This document shows, piece after piece, positions 8,848-17,935 of a stretch of 64,000 bases of DNA. The notes under the pieces were generated by a model. The model saw nothing but the letters and a program-made list of their open reading frames with translations, searched no databases and was not told the DNA's origin. Numbering within the stretch: position 1 is the first letter of the stretch; every line of letters begins with the position of its first letter. A program made the translations under genes and the position numbers. The DNA is from an uncultured Burkholderiales bacterium (lineage in GTDB: Bacteria > Pseudomonadota > Gammaproteobacteria > Burkholderiales > Burkholderiaceae_C). The DNA lies in assembly GCA_903831655.1 (NCBI GenBank), contig CAIKYO010000437.1, positions 1 through 64,000 of the forward strand, written 5' to 3'.

Positions 8848-11762
8848 TATTCAGATGACAAATGCGGACTGAGCAACCCGGCGATCTCAAACATGGTCAC
8901 GCTATCTTTACCAAACACTTTTGAGAGTGATGCGTCGCAAAGAATGGTTCTCTTGTCCTTGCTGTCTTGCAAGCCTTTGGCCTTGATGTAGTCCCACAAT
9001 TTCTTGACTGCCTGAGTTCGAGCCACCAACTCGTCTCCAATGACTTGTGCCAAGGCCCCACTGGGCTTTAAATTCGCAGTGACTTTTCTGGGCGCCTTTG
9101 GAGCTTTGTCCACCTTGGCTGCTTTGGCAGTGGCACCTTTGGCGCCAGCCTTCATCGTTTTTTTGCCTGCAACTTTTTTAGCAACAGCAGCCGTTTTTCT
9201 GGGTGGGTACTTGCTGTTTCTGGGCTCAAACTGGAAGGAAACCTTTGCGGCCTCAGGGTCCCAAGCCAAATACGCCTTGAAGGGACGGCGCGTCCTCATG
9301 GACACAAACTTATCGAGCAAATCCGTTTTGCCTGTTTCTAGCAGTTTCTTGACTTGGTCAGCGTCAATGGGTTGCTGAAGAACCATTTTGCCCGTCTTGA
9401 AGGTGCAATTGGGCGTGGCCAGCGTCAAACTGGGTACGGCATGCTCACATACATATTGTGATCCATGTTCAAAAACACCCGATCCACAGGCGGGACATGT
9501 GCCTAAAGAGACTTTTTGTGAGAAATCGATGAGCTCTCCTGACTCCTCGGCATTCTTATCTTCACCAAAGTCAAACTCAAGCTTCCAGTTCTGATCTTCT
9601 TCACTGAACTTCAATACCATCTCAGCAGTGAAAGGCCATCCCGCCTTAGAGCGGAACCCATCTAGGGGGCCAATGTGTTTATTGGCCAAGAAAGACTCCA
9701 CCTCGGCGATCTCAAACGCTCGACCGGCTGGGGTTTTTCCAAAAGAAAATCCACAGCCCTCTGACTCTCCATTTACACCTTGACAGGTGTAGCGACGGTA
9801 ATTTTCTTTGACCTGTCCACCACACTTGGGACAAGGGGTGGCCAAAGTCACATAGTCCCCGGGCACGGTGTCTCTGTCGTATTCCTTGGCCTTTTTAACG
9901 ATGTGTTCCGTCATTTGAGCAATGTCTTGCATGAACGCATCGCGGCTGAGTTGTCCATGTTCCATCAATGACAGCTTGTGTTCCCACTCTCCTGTGAGCG
10001 CGGGTTTGCTCAACTCCTCCACGCCCAGGCCTCGGAGCAAGGTCATCAACTGGAACGCCTTGGCCGTTGGAATGAGCTCTCGACCCTCTCTGAGCATGTA
10101 CTTCTCGTTCAAGAGCCCCTCAATCGTGGCTGCTCGCGTGGCTGGCGTGCCCAATCCCTTTTCCTGCATGGCCTCTCTGAGCTCATCGTCTTCAACCAAT
10201 TTGCCAGCCCCTTCCATGGCGCCCAACAGGGTGGCCTCGGAATACCTGGCAGGGGGTCTCGTCTTTAGCCCCTTGGGTTCAACTTCTTGAGCGAGCGCAT
10301 TTTCACCCTCTTGCACCACCACCAAACTCTTGCCCGAGCCCTCCTCCTCAGAGACCTCTTTTCCGTAAATGCTCATCCACCCTGGGTTGACCATGACTTT
10401 GCCATCTGTTTTAAAAGCGTGCGTTTGCTCTTTTAAGTCAATCAAAGTGGTACGGGTGGTCACCAAAAACTCAGCCGAAGGGAAAAAGATGGCCATGAAG
10501 CGACGAACGACCAAGTCATAGAGCTTTTGCTCTGCCTCGGACAAGCCTTTGGGCTCTTCAAGCGTCGGGATGATTGCAAAGTGATCGCTCACTTTGCTGT
10601 TGTCAAAAATTCGCTTGGAGGGACGAATCATCTTCTCTTTTAGTGCAACACGGGCATGAGGTGACAAATGCTTCATGCCACTCTCAGCAATCATCTCAAA
10701 GGTGCTCACCACGGTGGGCAAATAGTCCTCAGGCAAATGCCTAGAGTCTGTCCTGGGGTAGGTCAGGGCTTTGTGCCTTTCGTACAAACTCTGTGCCAAA
10801 GCCAATGTGGTCTTGGCTGAATATCCAAAGCGTCCGTTGGCCTCGCGTTGCAAAGAGGTGAGGTCAAAAAGGGCTGGAGCGGCTTGCGTGGTCGGCTTGC
10901 TCTCATCAATCACACGACCAGACTGGCTCTTTGTCGCATTGGCAATCTCCAATGCCTCTTGATGAGTCCAAACCCGATCGGCTTTTTTCTCGGGATCGTT
11001 CTCATCCTTTTTATGCTGTGGATTGATCCATTTGGCCGAATACTCACCGGCCTTGACTTTGAAGTTGGCTTGAATTTCCCAATAGTCGCGGGAGATGAAT
11101 TTTCTGATCTGCTCTTCACGCTCCACCACCACTGACAAGGTTGGTGTTTGAACACGGCCCACCGTTGTTAGAAAAAAACCACCATCGCGCGAATTAAAGG
11201 CAGTAAATGCTCGAGTCCCGTTGATGCCCACCAACCAATCGGCCTCAGACCGACTCCTTGCAGCATCCGCCAAGCCTTGCATTTGTGCCTCTGTTCTAAG
11301 ACTCTCAAAGCCATCTCGAATGGCCTGAGGAGTCATGGACTGCAACCACAACCGGCGAACTGCCTTGTTGGATTCTTTTTGACCAAAGGCGTACTGCTCA
11401 ATCAAGCGAAAGATCAACTCCCCCTCTCGGCCTGCATCACAAGCGTTGATCAACTCGCCTATATCTTTTCTCTTGAGAAGCTTGACCACTGCGTTGAGCC
11501 TGGACTTGGTCTTGTCCACAGGTTTCAGCTCAAAATGAGGCGGTATAACGGGTAAGTTTGCAAAGCTCCATTTGCCTCGCTTGACGTCAAACTCCTCTGG
11601 CGCCTTGATCTCCAACAAATGACCAACAGCACTGGTGACCACATATTTGTCATTTTCAAAATGATCATCGTGCTTTTCAAATTTACCCGCAACCGGGGTC
11701 AGAGCCCGGACGATGTCTTGGGCCACTGAGGGTTTTTCTGCAATCACCAAAGTTTTTGTCAT
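8847..11762 (-). CDS. topB: DNA topoisomerase III with C-terminal Lys/Ala-rich linker and SWIB domain
   Basis: 971 aa; N-terminal TOPRIM (MTKTLVIAEKPSVAQDIVRAL), active-site region ALTYPRTDSRHLP, C-terminal Zn-finger-like CPKCGG/CPACGSG, last ~71 aa match the SWIB/MDM2 pattern (VKKLWDYIKAKGLQDSKDKRTILCDASLSKVFGKDSVTMFEIAGLLSPHL). Confidence 0.93.
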   Translation of the reverse strand: MTKTLVIAEKPSVAQDIVRALTPVAGKFEKHDDHFENDKYVVTSAVGHLLEIKAPEEFDVKRGKWSFANLPVIPPHFELKPVDKTKSRLNAVVKLLKRKDIGELINACDAGREGELIFRLIEQYAFGQKESNKAVRRLWLQSMTPQAIRDGFESLRTEAQMQGLADAARSRSEADWLVGINGTRAFTAFNSRDGGFFLTTVGRVQTPTLSVVVEREEQIRKFISRDYWEIQANFKVKAGEYSAKWINPQHKKDENDPEKKADRVWTHQEALEIANATKSQSGRVIDESKPTTQAAPALFDLTSLQREANGRFGYSAKTTLALAQSLYERHKALTYPRTDSRHLPEDYLPTVVSTFEMIAESGMKHLSPHARVALKEKMIRPSKRIFDNSKVSDHFAIIPTLEEPKGLSEAEQKLYDLVVRRFMAIFFPSAEFLVTTRTTLIDLKEQTHAFKTDGKVMVNPGWMSIYGKEVSEEEGSGKSLVVVQEGENALAQEVEPKGLKTRPPARYSEATLLGAMEGAGKLVEDDELREAMQEKGLGTPATRAATIEGLLNEKYMLREGRELIPTAKAFQLMTLLRGLGVEELSKPALTGEWEHKLSLMEHGQLSRDAFMQDIAQMTEHIVKKAKEYDRDTVPGDYVTLATPCPKCGGQVKENYRRYTCQGVNGESEGCGFSFGKTPAGRAFEIAEVESFLANKHIGPLDGFRSKAGWPFTAEMVLKFSEEDQNWKLEFDFGEDKNAEESGELIDFSQKVSLGTCPACGSGVFEHGSQYVCEHAVPSLTLATPNCTFKTGKMVLQQPIDADQVKKLLETGKTDLLDKFVSMRTRRPFKAYLAWDPEAAKVSFQFEPRNSKYPPRKTAAVAKKVAGKKTMKAGAKGATAKAAKVDKAPKAPRKVTANLKPSGALAQVIGDELVARTQAVKKLWDYIKAKGLQDSKDKRTILCDASLSKVFGKDSVTMFEIAGLLSPHLSSE

Positions 11763-11888
11763 TTAAATTTTCACGTCCTTGTTGACCCGCATTGTGCACT
11801 TTTTTTGCGCAGTCTTGGCAAACACTTTAAAATCATAACCGTGAGCCTCATTATCCAAAATTTGCTCATCCTCCCTTTTTTTATTGAA

Positions 11889-12398
11889 ATGACCTCCATT
11901 GTGACCACCACCAAACCTAAAAAATCCAAACACAAACGCATTGAAACCCGTCAATCCGGCGTCCACGGCAAAGGTGTCTTTGCTCTGGAGGATATACCCA
12001 AGGGAGAGGTCATCATCGAATACAAGGGAGAGGTGATCAGCTGGAAGGAAGCCCTTAGACGACACCCCCACAACCCCGCAGAACCCAATCACACCTTTTT
12101 TTTCCACATCAATGAAAAAAACGTGATTGACGGGGGCTCCAAAGGCAACAGTGCTCGCTGGATCAACCATTCTTGTAAGCCCAATTGCGAAGCGGATGAA
12201 ATTGGCAATCGTGTTTTTATCAAATCCATCAAGAAAATCAAAGCTGGCGAAGAGCTCAACTACGACTACGGCTTGATCATTGATGGCAAATACACCAAAA
12301 AGCTCTTGGCCGATTACCCATGCTGGTGTGGCTCCAAAAAATGCCGTGGCACCCTCTTGGCCCCCAAAGACGAGCCCAAAAAATCATCCAAGCACTGA
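11889..12398 (+). CDS. SET domain-containing protein-lysine N-methyltransferase
   Basis: SET motifs GVHGKGVFALEDIPKGEVIIEYKGE, RWINHSCKPNCEA, GEELNYDYG and post-SET CWCGSKKCRG. Start taken at internal Met (MTSIVTTTKPKKSKHKRIE); ORF opens at 11805. Confidence 0.9.
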   Translation: MTSIVTTTKPKKSKHKRIETRQSGVHGKGVFALEDIPKGEVIIEYKGEVISWKEALRRHPHNPAEPNHTFFFHINEKNVIDGGSKGNSARWINHSCKPNCEADEIGNRVFIKSIKKIKAGEELNYDYGLIIDGKYTKKLLADYPCWCGSKKCRGTLLAPKDEPKKSSKH

Positions 12399-12413
12399 CC
12401 CAGCCCATTTATT

Positions 12414-13220
12414 TTGTCTGATTTGCCCTCCCCCTCTTTGCCTCAAACCCCCACCGAATGGGGGTTTGAGAGGGTTCAAGAAATCGACTCTACATCCAGT
12501 GAACTCATGCGTCGCGCAAAAGCGGGGCACTGTGATTCAACCCTTTTGCTGGCCGAACTCCAAACAGCGGGACGCGGGCGGCAAGGTCGCGTTTGGGTCA
12601 GCGAGCCTGGACAAGCACTGACTTTTTCAATGGGGTTTTTATACAACCCCCAGGACTGGATGGGACTTTCTTTGGCCATCGGCGTGGCGTTGGTCAAGGC
12701 CATCGATCCATCCAAAACCCTTCAGATCGGATTGAAGTGGCCCAATGATGTTTGGCACATCGGGGCGATGGGACCCGCAAAATTGGCCGGTATTTTGATT
12801 GAAACCGTCAGTGTCTCCAACCCTTTGGGTGACAGCGCCACTCGGTACTGTGTTCTTGGAATCGGCTTGAACCGATTCACACCTAACTTATCGAAGTTTG
12901 AAGGCTTCTATCCTCCACCCATTGGATTGTTGGAGTTGGGCTGCTCTTTGGGCGAGGACGAATTGCTTGAGCGCATTTTGGCCGAACTCACGCCCACACT
13001 CTTGCAGTTTCAGTCCGAGGGTTTTAGACCCTTCAAGGCCTCTTTTGATCGCTTGGATCTTTTGAAGAACCGCGAAATCAACGTCAATGCGGCCCCCTAC
13101 GGCGTCGCGCTGGGTGTGAACGATAGAGGGGAGTTACAGGTGAACACTTCGCTTGGTCTACAAAGCATGGTCAGCCAAGAGGTGAGTGTGCGCCCGGCAC
13201 CCCTGCGCTCTGAGTCATGA
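12414..13220 (+). CDS. birA: Biotin--[acetyl-CoA-carboxylase] ligase
   Basis: TAGRGRQGRVWVSEPGQALTFSMGF and LKWPNDVW biotin ligase motifs; start may lie slightly downstream of 12414. Confidence 0.9.
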   Translation: MSDLPSPSLPQTPTEWGFERVQEIDSTSSELMRRAKAGHCDSTLLLAELQTAGRGRQGRVWVSEPGQALTFSMGFLYNPQDWMGLSLAIGVALVKAIDPSKTLQIGLKWPNDVWHIGAMGPAKLAGILIETVSVSNPLGDSATRYCVLGIGLNRFTPNLSKFEGFYPPPIGLLELGCSLGEDELLERILAELTPTLLQFQSEGFRPFKASFDRLDLLKNREINVNAAPYGVALGVNDRGELQVNTSLGLQSMVSQEVSVRPAPLRSES

Positions 13221-13223
13221 GAC

Positions 13224-14804
13224 TCACGTTTGCCTTTTAAAGAACTTTGAAGCAGAGGGGGGCATCGCAAAGCTCACCTTCACCCTGAGTCCTGGACCCC
13301 CGCGAACAGCACGTCCAAGCTCGTTGTTGGTGTGGCCTCCCCCCCTGGCCTCGAGCGTGATCTCTGCGTTGTGCTGATGTGCAATCTCACGCACGATGGA
13401 CAACCCCAATCCAGAACCCTCTGTTTCATTGTCCATGATTCGATAAAAGGGTTGAAAAACCAACTCTCTCTCACTTGGATCAATCCCAGGTCCTGAGTCC
13501 TCAATTTGAAAAACCAGCCGTTTAGGATGACGCTCTTTGTACAAGGACAAGGTCACCACTCCGGGATGATCTTGACTCGAAGGTGTGTAATGAATTGCAT
13601 TGTCTAGCAAATTTCTGATCATCTCTTTGATCAAAGTTGGGTTGACATCAATCTTCCAATTTTTGTGTGGTGCATCGTTGCTCTCATAGCCCAAATCAAT
13701 GTGCTTGGCCATTGCAAGAGGCAACGCATCTTGCATCACCTCCTTGATCAATAGGCTCAAGTCTTGGCTTTGTTTCACCATGGACTGCGCTCCACTCTCA
13801 GCCCTGGCCAGAGCGAGCAATTGATTGACCGTGTTGGTGGCTCTGACACTAGAGCGGCCGATCAATTTAAGTGAATGCATCAATTCTTGTGCGCTTGAAT
13901 TCTCCCTTTGAGCCAACTCAGCTTGCATTCGCAATCCCGCCAAAGGTGTTTTGAGCTGGTGGGCCGCATCGGCCAAGAATTTCTTTTTGGTCTCAATGGA
14001 TACTTGTAGTCGCGCCAATAAATCATTGATCGATCCGGTCAAGGTGCTCACCTCGATGGGCAGTGCTTGGCTATCGAGTGGGCTTAAGTCATCTGGGCGG
14101 CGACTGCGAATTTGCTCCTCAAGTCTTTGAAGAGGCTCTAAACCCTTCGCCAGGGCCATCCACAACAAAAGAACGGCCAGGGGCACGATGGCAAATTGTG
14201 GCAACATCATGCCTTTGATGATTTCATTGGTCAAGAGACTTCGCGAGTGAAGGGTTTCACCCACTTGAATCAACGCAAGGGGTTCTTTGTCCTCACTTCT
14301 GACCCATGTGTAGGACAAACGCAGTCGCTTACCGTGCCACATCTCGTCTCTGAACAAAATTTCTGATTTGCCACCCATCTCATCTGGCTCCCTCAAAGGC
14401 AAAGGCAAATCGGGTTCGCCCAAGGTGGTGTTGGTCTTGTACCAATGAATTTGGTAAACCATGAGGTGGCGGTCTCCCTCACCGCTTGAATCGTCCGAGT
14501 ATTGCAGTCCATGCATGGGCAAAGCACCTGAGAGCTCGGGTGCCGTTTTAAGATCCGCTTTTGAGGCTGATCCCACTTTGGAGGGGCCAACAAAGTCCTT
14601 GCCATCGCGCTGCATTGGGTCCATCAAGCGCTTTAATTCATTGACTCGAAATTCTAAATTTCTATCATAGGGTTTGTTGGCAATTCCGTCGGCGACCAAC
14701 CATGTCAATCCCACACTCATGGGCCATAAACATGCCAATGCAATGAACATCCAATCCAAGATGCCCCCCACCAAAGAGGGCTGTTTTCGTTGAAATAACT
14801 TCAT
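13224..14804 (-). CDS. Sensor histidine kinase (TctE/QseC-like)
   Basis: DAAHQLKTPLAGLRMQ H-box, NLLDNAIHYTP N-box, DSGPGIDPSERELVFQPFYR, GSGLGLSIVREI. Confidence 0.92.
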   Translation of the reverse strand: MKLFQRKQPSLVGGILDWMFIALACLWPMSVGLTWLVADGIANKPYDRNLEFRVNELKRLMDPMQRDGKDFVGPSKVGSASKADLKTAPELSGALPMHGLQYSDDSSGEGDRHLMVYQIHWYKTNTTLGEPDLPLPLREPDEMGGKSEILFRDEMWHGKRLRLSYTWVRSEDKEPLALIQVGETLHSRSLLTNEIIKGMMLPQFAIVPLAVLLLWMALAKGLEPLQRLEEQIRSRRPDDLSPLDSQALPIEVSTLTGSINDLLARLQVSIETKKKFLADAAHQLKTPLAGLRMQAELAQRENSSAQELMHSLKLIGRSSVRATNTVNQLLALARAESGAQSMVKQSQDLSLLIKEVMQDALPLAMAKHIDLGYESNDAPHKNWKIDVNPTLIKEMIRNLLDNAIHYTPSSQDHPGVVTLSLYKERHPKRLVFQIEDSGPGIDPSERELVFQPFYRIMDNETEGSGLGLSIVREIAHQHNAEITLEARGGGHTNNELGRAVRGGPGLRVKVSFAMPPSASKFFKRQT

Positions 14805-14856
14805 GCGTTGATGTTTTAAATAACTTGCATCGGTGTTGCAAGCTCAGATGACCCAG

Positions 14857-15531
14857 TTATTGGGTAATTTTCTCTAGACAGTAACCCAGACCACGGACGG
14901 TCACAATGCGTATCGGCCCTTTTTCAATTTTTTTACGCAAGCGATGGATGTAGACCTCGATGGCGTTGTTGCTCACCTCCTCGCCCCATTCACACAAACG
15001 CTCCACCAATTGGTCCTTGCTCACCAATCGGCCCGTGCGCTGCAACAAGACTTCCAACAACCCCAACTCTCTGGCTGATAAATCGACCATCTTGCCATCA
15101 ATGGTGGCCACACGTCCCGTTTGGTCATACACCATGGGTCCGTGTTTGATCAGCGCACTGTTGCCCCCCATGCCCCTTCTAATAAGGGCTCTTACACGCG
15201 CCTCTAACTCTTGCAGGGAGAAGGGTTTGGCCATGAAGTCATCGGCACCATAATCCAAGCCTTTGACTCGGTCCTCGATGCTGTCGGCCGCCGTCAAAAT
15301 GAGTACAGGACATGTGCTGCCTCTAGAACGCAAGCGCTTTAAAACCTCGAGCCCATGCATTTTGGGCAATCCCAAATCGAGAATGAGCAAATCAAACTCA
15401 TGGGTATTGAGGAGTGCGGTATCCGCTTCCAAGCCGTTTGAGACATGGTCCACGACTGCACCCGAGCTTCTTAGGCCGCGAAGCAAACCATCCGCCAGCA
15501 CTTGATCGTCTTCAGCTATGAGTATTCGCAC
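14857..15531 (-). CDS. OmpR/PhoB-family response regulator (TctD/QseB-like)
   Basis: MRILIAEDDQVLADGLLRGLR; LLILDLGLPKMHGLEVLKRLR; C-terminal winged helix ending VRGLGYCLEK. Confidence 0.93.
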   Translation of the reverse strand: MRILIAEDDQVLADGLLRGLRSSGAVVDHVSNGLEADTALLNTHEFDLLILDLGLPKMHGLEVLKRLRSRGSTCPVLILTAADSIEDRVKGLDYGADDFMAKPFSLQELEARVRALIRRGMGGNSALIKHGPMVYDQTGRVATIDGKMVDLSARELGLLEVLLQRTGRLVSKDQLVERLCEWGEEVSNNAIEVYIHRLRKKIEKGPIRIVTVRGLGYCLEKITQ

Positions 15532-15586
15532 AGTTCAAGCACTCCGTTTTTCAATTGCCTTCATTTTAGGACCCATTTCCTTGATT

Positions 15587-16093
15587 TCAGCCAAGTGCGT
15601 AGACCTCTAATCCCAAAGCGATGACGGTTGCCACCTCTGCGCCCACCTCTTGTCGAAATTCCTCCTCGGCACGGGCCACAGCCCCTCTAAAGGCCTCCAG
15701 CCACGCGAGCCCCGTAGGGGTGAATCGAATTAGCTTTGAGCGCTTGTCCAATTCGTCCATCTCTCGCTCCACCAATCCCCAAGCTTGGCATTGATCAACC
15801 ATCGCCCCCATGGCCTGCTTGGTCATTCCCGCATCTTGCGCGAGATCCCGCAAGGTTGAGCCCTTGGTGCTCAAATGTCTGGTGATGTGCACGTGTGCGG
15901 CACTCACCTGCGCACGGCTTGCCAGATTGGACAATGCAAGAGGCACTTGGACATCGTGCGCCATCAAATACAAGACGCGTTCATCGAAACGACGCATCGC
16001 TTGCCCCAACAAGCGACCCAAATGATTTTGACGCCAGTCCTGTGGCAGTTTTTCGCGCGGGTCGGTTTTTTTTGATGTCGTTCTTGCTTTCAT
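15587..16093 (-). CDS. MarR-family transcriptional regulator
   Basis: 168 aa; RDLAQDAGMTKQAMGAMVDQCQAWGLVEREMDELDKRSKLIRFTPTG winged-helix pattern. Confidence 0.85.
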   Translation of the reverse strand: MKARTTSKKTDPREKLPQDWRQNHLGRLLGQAMRRFDERVLYLMAHDVQVPLALSNLASRAQVSAAHVHITRHLSTKGSTLRDLAQDAGMTKQAMGAMVDQCQAWGLVEREMDELDKRSKLIRFTPTGLAWLEAFRGAVARAEEEFRQEVGAEVATVIALGLEVYALG

Positions 16094-16106
16094 ATTGTGA
16101 CTTTAT

Positions 16107-16129
16107 TATAGTCAGCTAAACTGACTATA
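16107..16129. promoter_or_regulatory. Candidate MarR-family operator (perfect 9-bp inverted repeat, 5-nt spacer)
   Basis: TATAGTCAG-CTAAA-CTGACTATA, centred ~25 bp upstream of the marR start codon. Confidence 0.6.
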
Positions 16130-16166
16130 TTTTCTATTTACAAGATCTAATGCTTGTTATAAATTA

Positions 16167-16182
16167 CTGGTTAAGCATACAG
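16167..16182. promoter_or_regulatory. Candidate LexA box upstream of recA
   Basis: CTGG-TTAAGCAT-ACAG, one mismatch from CTGT-N8-ACAG, 60 bp upstream of recA ATG. Confidence 0.5.
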
Positions 16183-16241
16183 CTTAATTTGAAGTTGTAC
16201 TGTTTGATTTTAATTAATTCATTGATTCTTAAGGAGTTTTC

Positions 16242-17324
16242 ATGGACGCACCCGTCAAAGGTCTTACTGCTGCTGCAAGCGAAAAATCAAAGGCTCTACA
16301 AGCAGCCCTGGCTCAAATTGAAAAACAATTTGGCAAAGGCACCATCATGCGATTGGGCGAGGGAGAGGTCATTGAAGACATCCAAGTCGTCTCAACAGGG
16401 TCTTTGGGGTTAGACATTGCGTTGGGCGTAGGCGGTCTGCCACGCGGACGCGTGATTGAAATTTACGGCCCAGAGTCTTCGGGTAAAACGACCCTAACGC
16501 TCCAAGTGATTGCAGAGATGCAAAAACAAATGGGCACTTGCGCTTTTGTGGACGCAGAGCATGCCTTGGACATCCAATACGCTCAAAAATTGGGTGTGAA
16601 CTTGCAAGAATTGTTGATCTCTCAGCCAGACACAGGCGAGCAAGCCCTTGAAATCGTTGACAGCTTGGTGCGCTCAGGCGCCGTTGACCTGATTGTGGTT
16701 GACTCGGTCGCGGCTTTAACGCCCAAGGCAGAGCTTGAAGGCGACATGGGAGACTCCTTACCCGGTCTTCAAGCCAGACTCATGAGCCAAGCCTTGAGAA
16801 AACTCACCGCAACCATCAAAAAGACCAATTGCATGGTGATTTTCATCAACCAAATCCGCATGAAAATTGGCGTGATGTTTGGCTCCCCCGAGACCACAAC
16901 AGGTGGAAACGCACTCAAGTTCTACGCCTCTGTCAGGCTCGACATTCGCCGCACTGGCACCATCAAAAAAGGCGAGGACTCGATTGGCAACGAAACCAAA
17001 GTCAAAGTCGTTAAAAACAAAGTTGCTCCGCCCTTTAAAACCGCCGAATTCGACATCTTATTTGGCGAGGGCATCTCTCGCTTGGGTGAGATCATTGACT
17101 TGGGCGTGAATGCACGTGTGATCGAAAAGTCTGGTGCTTGGTACGCTTACAACGGCGAAAAAATTGGCCAAGGTCGCGACAACTCACGAGAATTCTTGCG
17201 TGAGAACCCCAGTCTGGCCATGGAAATCGAAAACAAGGTTCGCGAGTCCCTCGGCATTCCCTCTTTGGCGGGATCTTTGGCCGCCCCTCTTGCAGTGGGT
17301 CCCACGCAACCCAGCGAAGCCTAA
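16242..17324 (+). CDS. recA: Recombinase RecA
   Basis: 360 aa; [19 protein letters not shown] Walker A; typical RecA throughout. Confidence 0.98.
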   Translation: MDAPVKGLTAAASEKSKALQAALAQIEKQFGKGTIMRLGEGEVIEDIQVVSTGSLGLDIALGVGGLPRGRVIEIYGPESSGKTTLTLQVIAEMQKQMGTCAFVDAEHALDIQYAQKLGVNLQELLISQPDTGEQALEIVDSLVRSGAVDLIVVDSVAALTPKAELEGDMGDSLPGLQARLMSQALRKLTATIKKTNCMVIFINQIRMKIGVMFGSPETTTGGNALKFYASVRLDIRRTGTIKKGEDSIGNETKVKVVKNKVAPPFKTAEFDILFGEGISRLGEIIDLGVNARVIEKSGAWYAYNGEKIGQGRDNSREFLRENPSLAMEIENKVRESLGIPSLAGSLAAPLAVGPTQPSEA

Positions 17325-17479
17325 ACGAGCACCGTGACTCGCCTTAAGCATAGGGCGAGCGTCAGCATTGCGCACCCCACAGCCCCATCACAGGCTGTGG
17401 GCTCAACCCCTACAAAACTCCCCATCCACACACAAAACAAAGCGCCATGTTCAACTCCCAAAACAAACCCTATCCCTTG

Positions 17480-17935
17480 ATGAGTCTGAAGTCCCGTGCA
17501 CTTCGCGCTTTGTCTCAGCGTGAATACTCACGTGCTGAACTCTTCAAAAAGCTCAGCGCCTTTGAATCCTCAGAAGGTGAGTTGGAAGGTGTTTTAAATG
17601 AGCTCGAAGCCAAGGGGTTCCTAAACGAAGAACGCCACGCACTCTCGCTTGCGAGAAAGAGAAGTGAGAAACACGGCGTGTCTCGCATTCGCCAAGAGAT
17701 GAAGTCCAAGGGAGTCCCACAACAGATTGCGGACAAAGCACTTGAGGAACTTCAAAACACGGAACTCGAACGTGCCAAAGCCCTGTGGGCCAAACGCTTT
17801 GCTGAGCTACCTCAGGACAGCAAAATGCTTCAACGACAACAGCGCTTCATGCTCTACAGAGGTTTTAGCGCGGAGACCATTCGAATGGTACTCAAATCGG
17901 CACACGCCCCATCAAACGCCGAGCATGAGCTTTAA
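17480..17935 (+). CDS. recX: Recombination regulator RecX
   Basis: MSLKSRALRALSQREYSRAELFKKL...; located directly after recA. Confidence 0.92.
   Translation: MSLKSRALRALSQREYSRAELFKKLSAFESSEGELEGVLNELEAKGFLNEERHALSLARKRSEKHGVSRIRQEMKSKGVPQQIADKALEELQNTELERAKALWAKRFAELPQDSKMLQRQQRFMLYRGFSAETIRMVLKSAHAPSNAEHEL

Noticed and set aside
9040-9378. 112-aa hydrophobic plus-strand ORF that looks like a membrane protein
   Set aside because: It is the antisense of the TopB Lys/Ala-rich linker; hydrophobicity is an artefact of complementing Lys/Ala codons.
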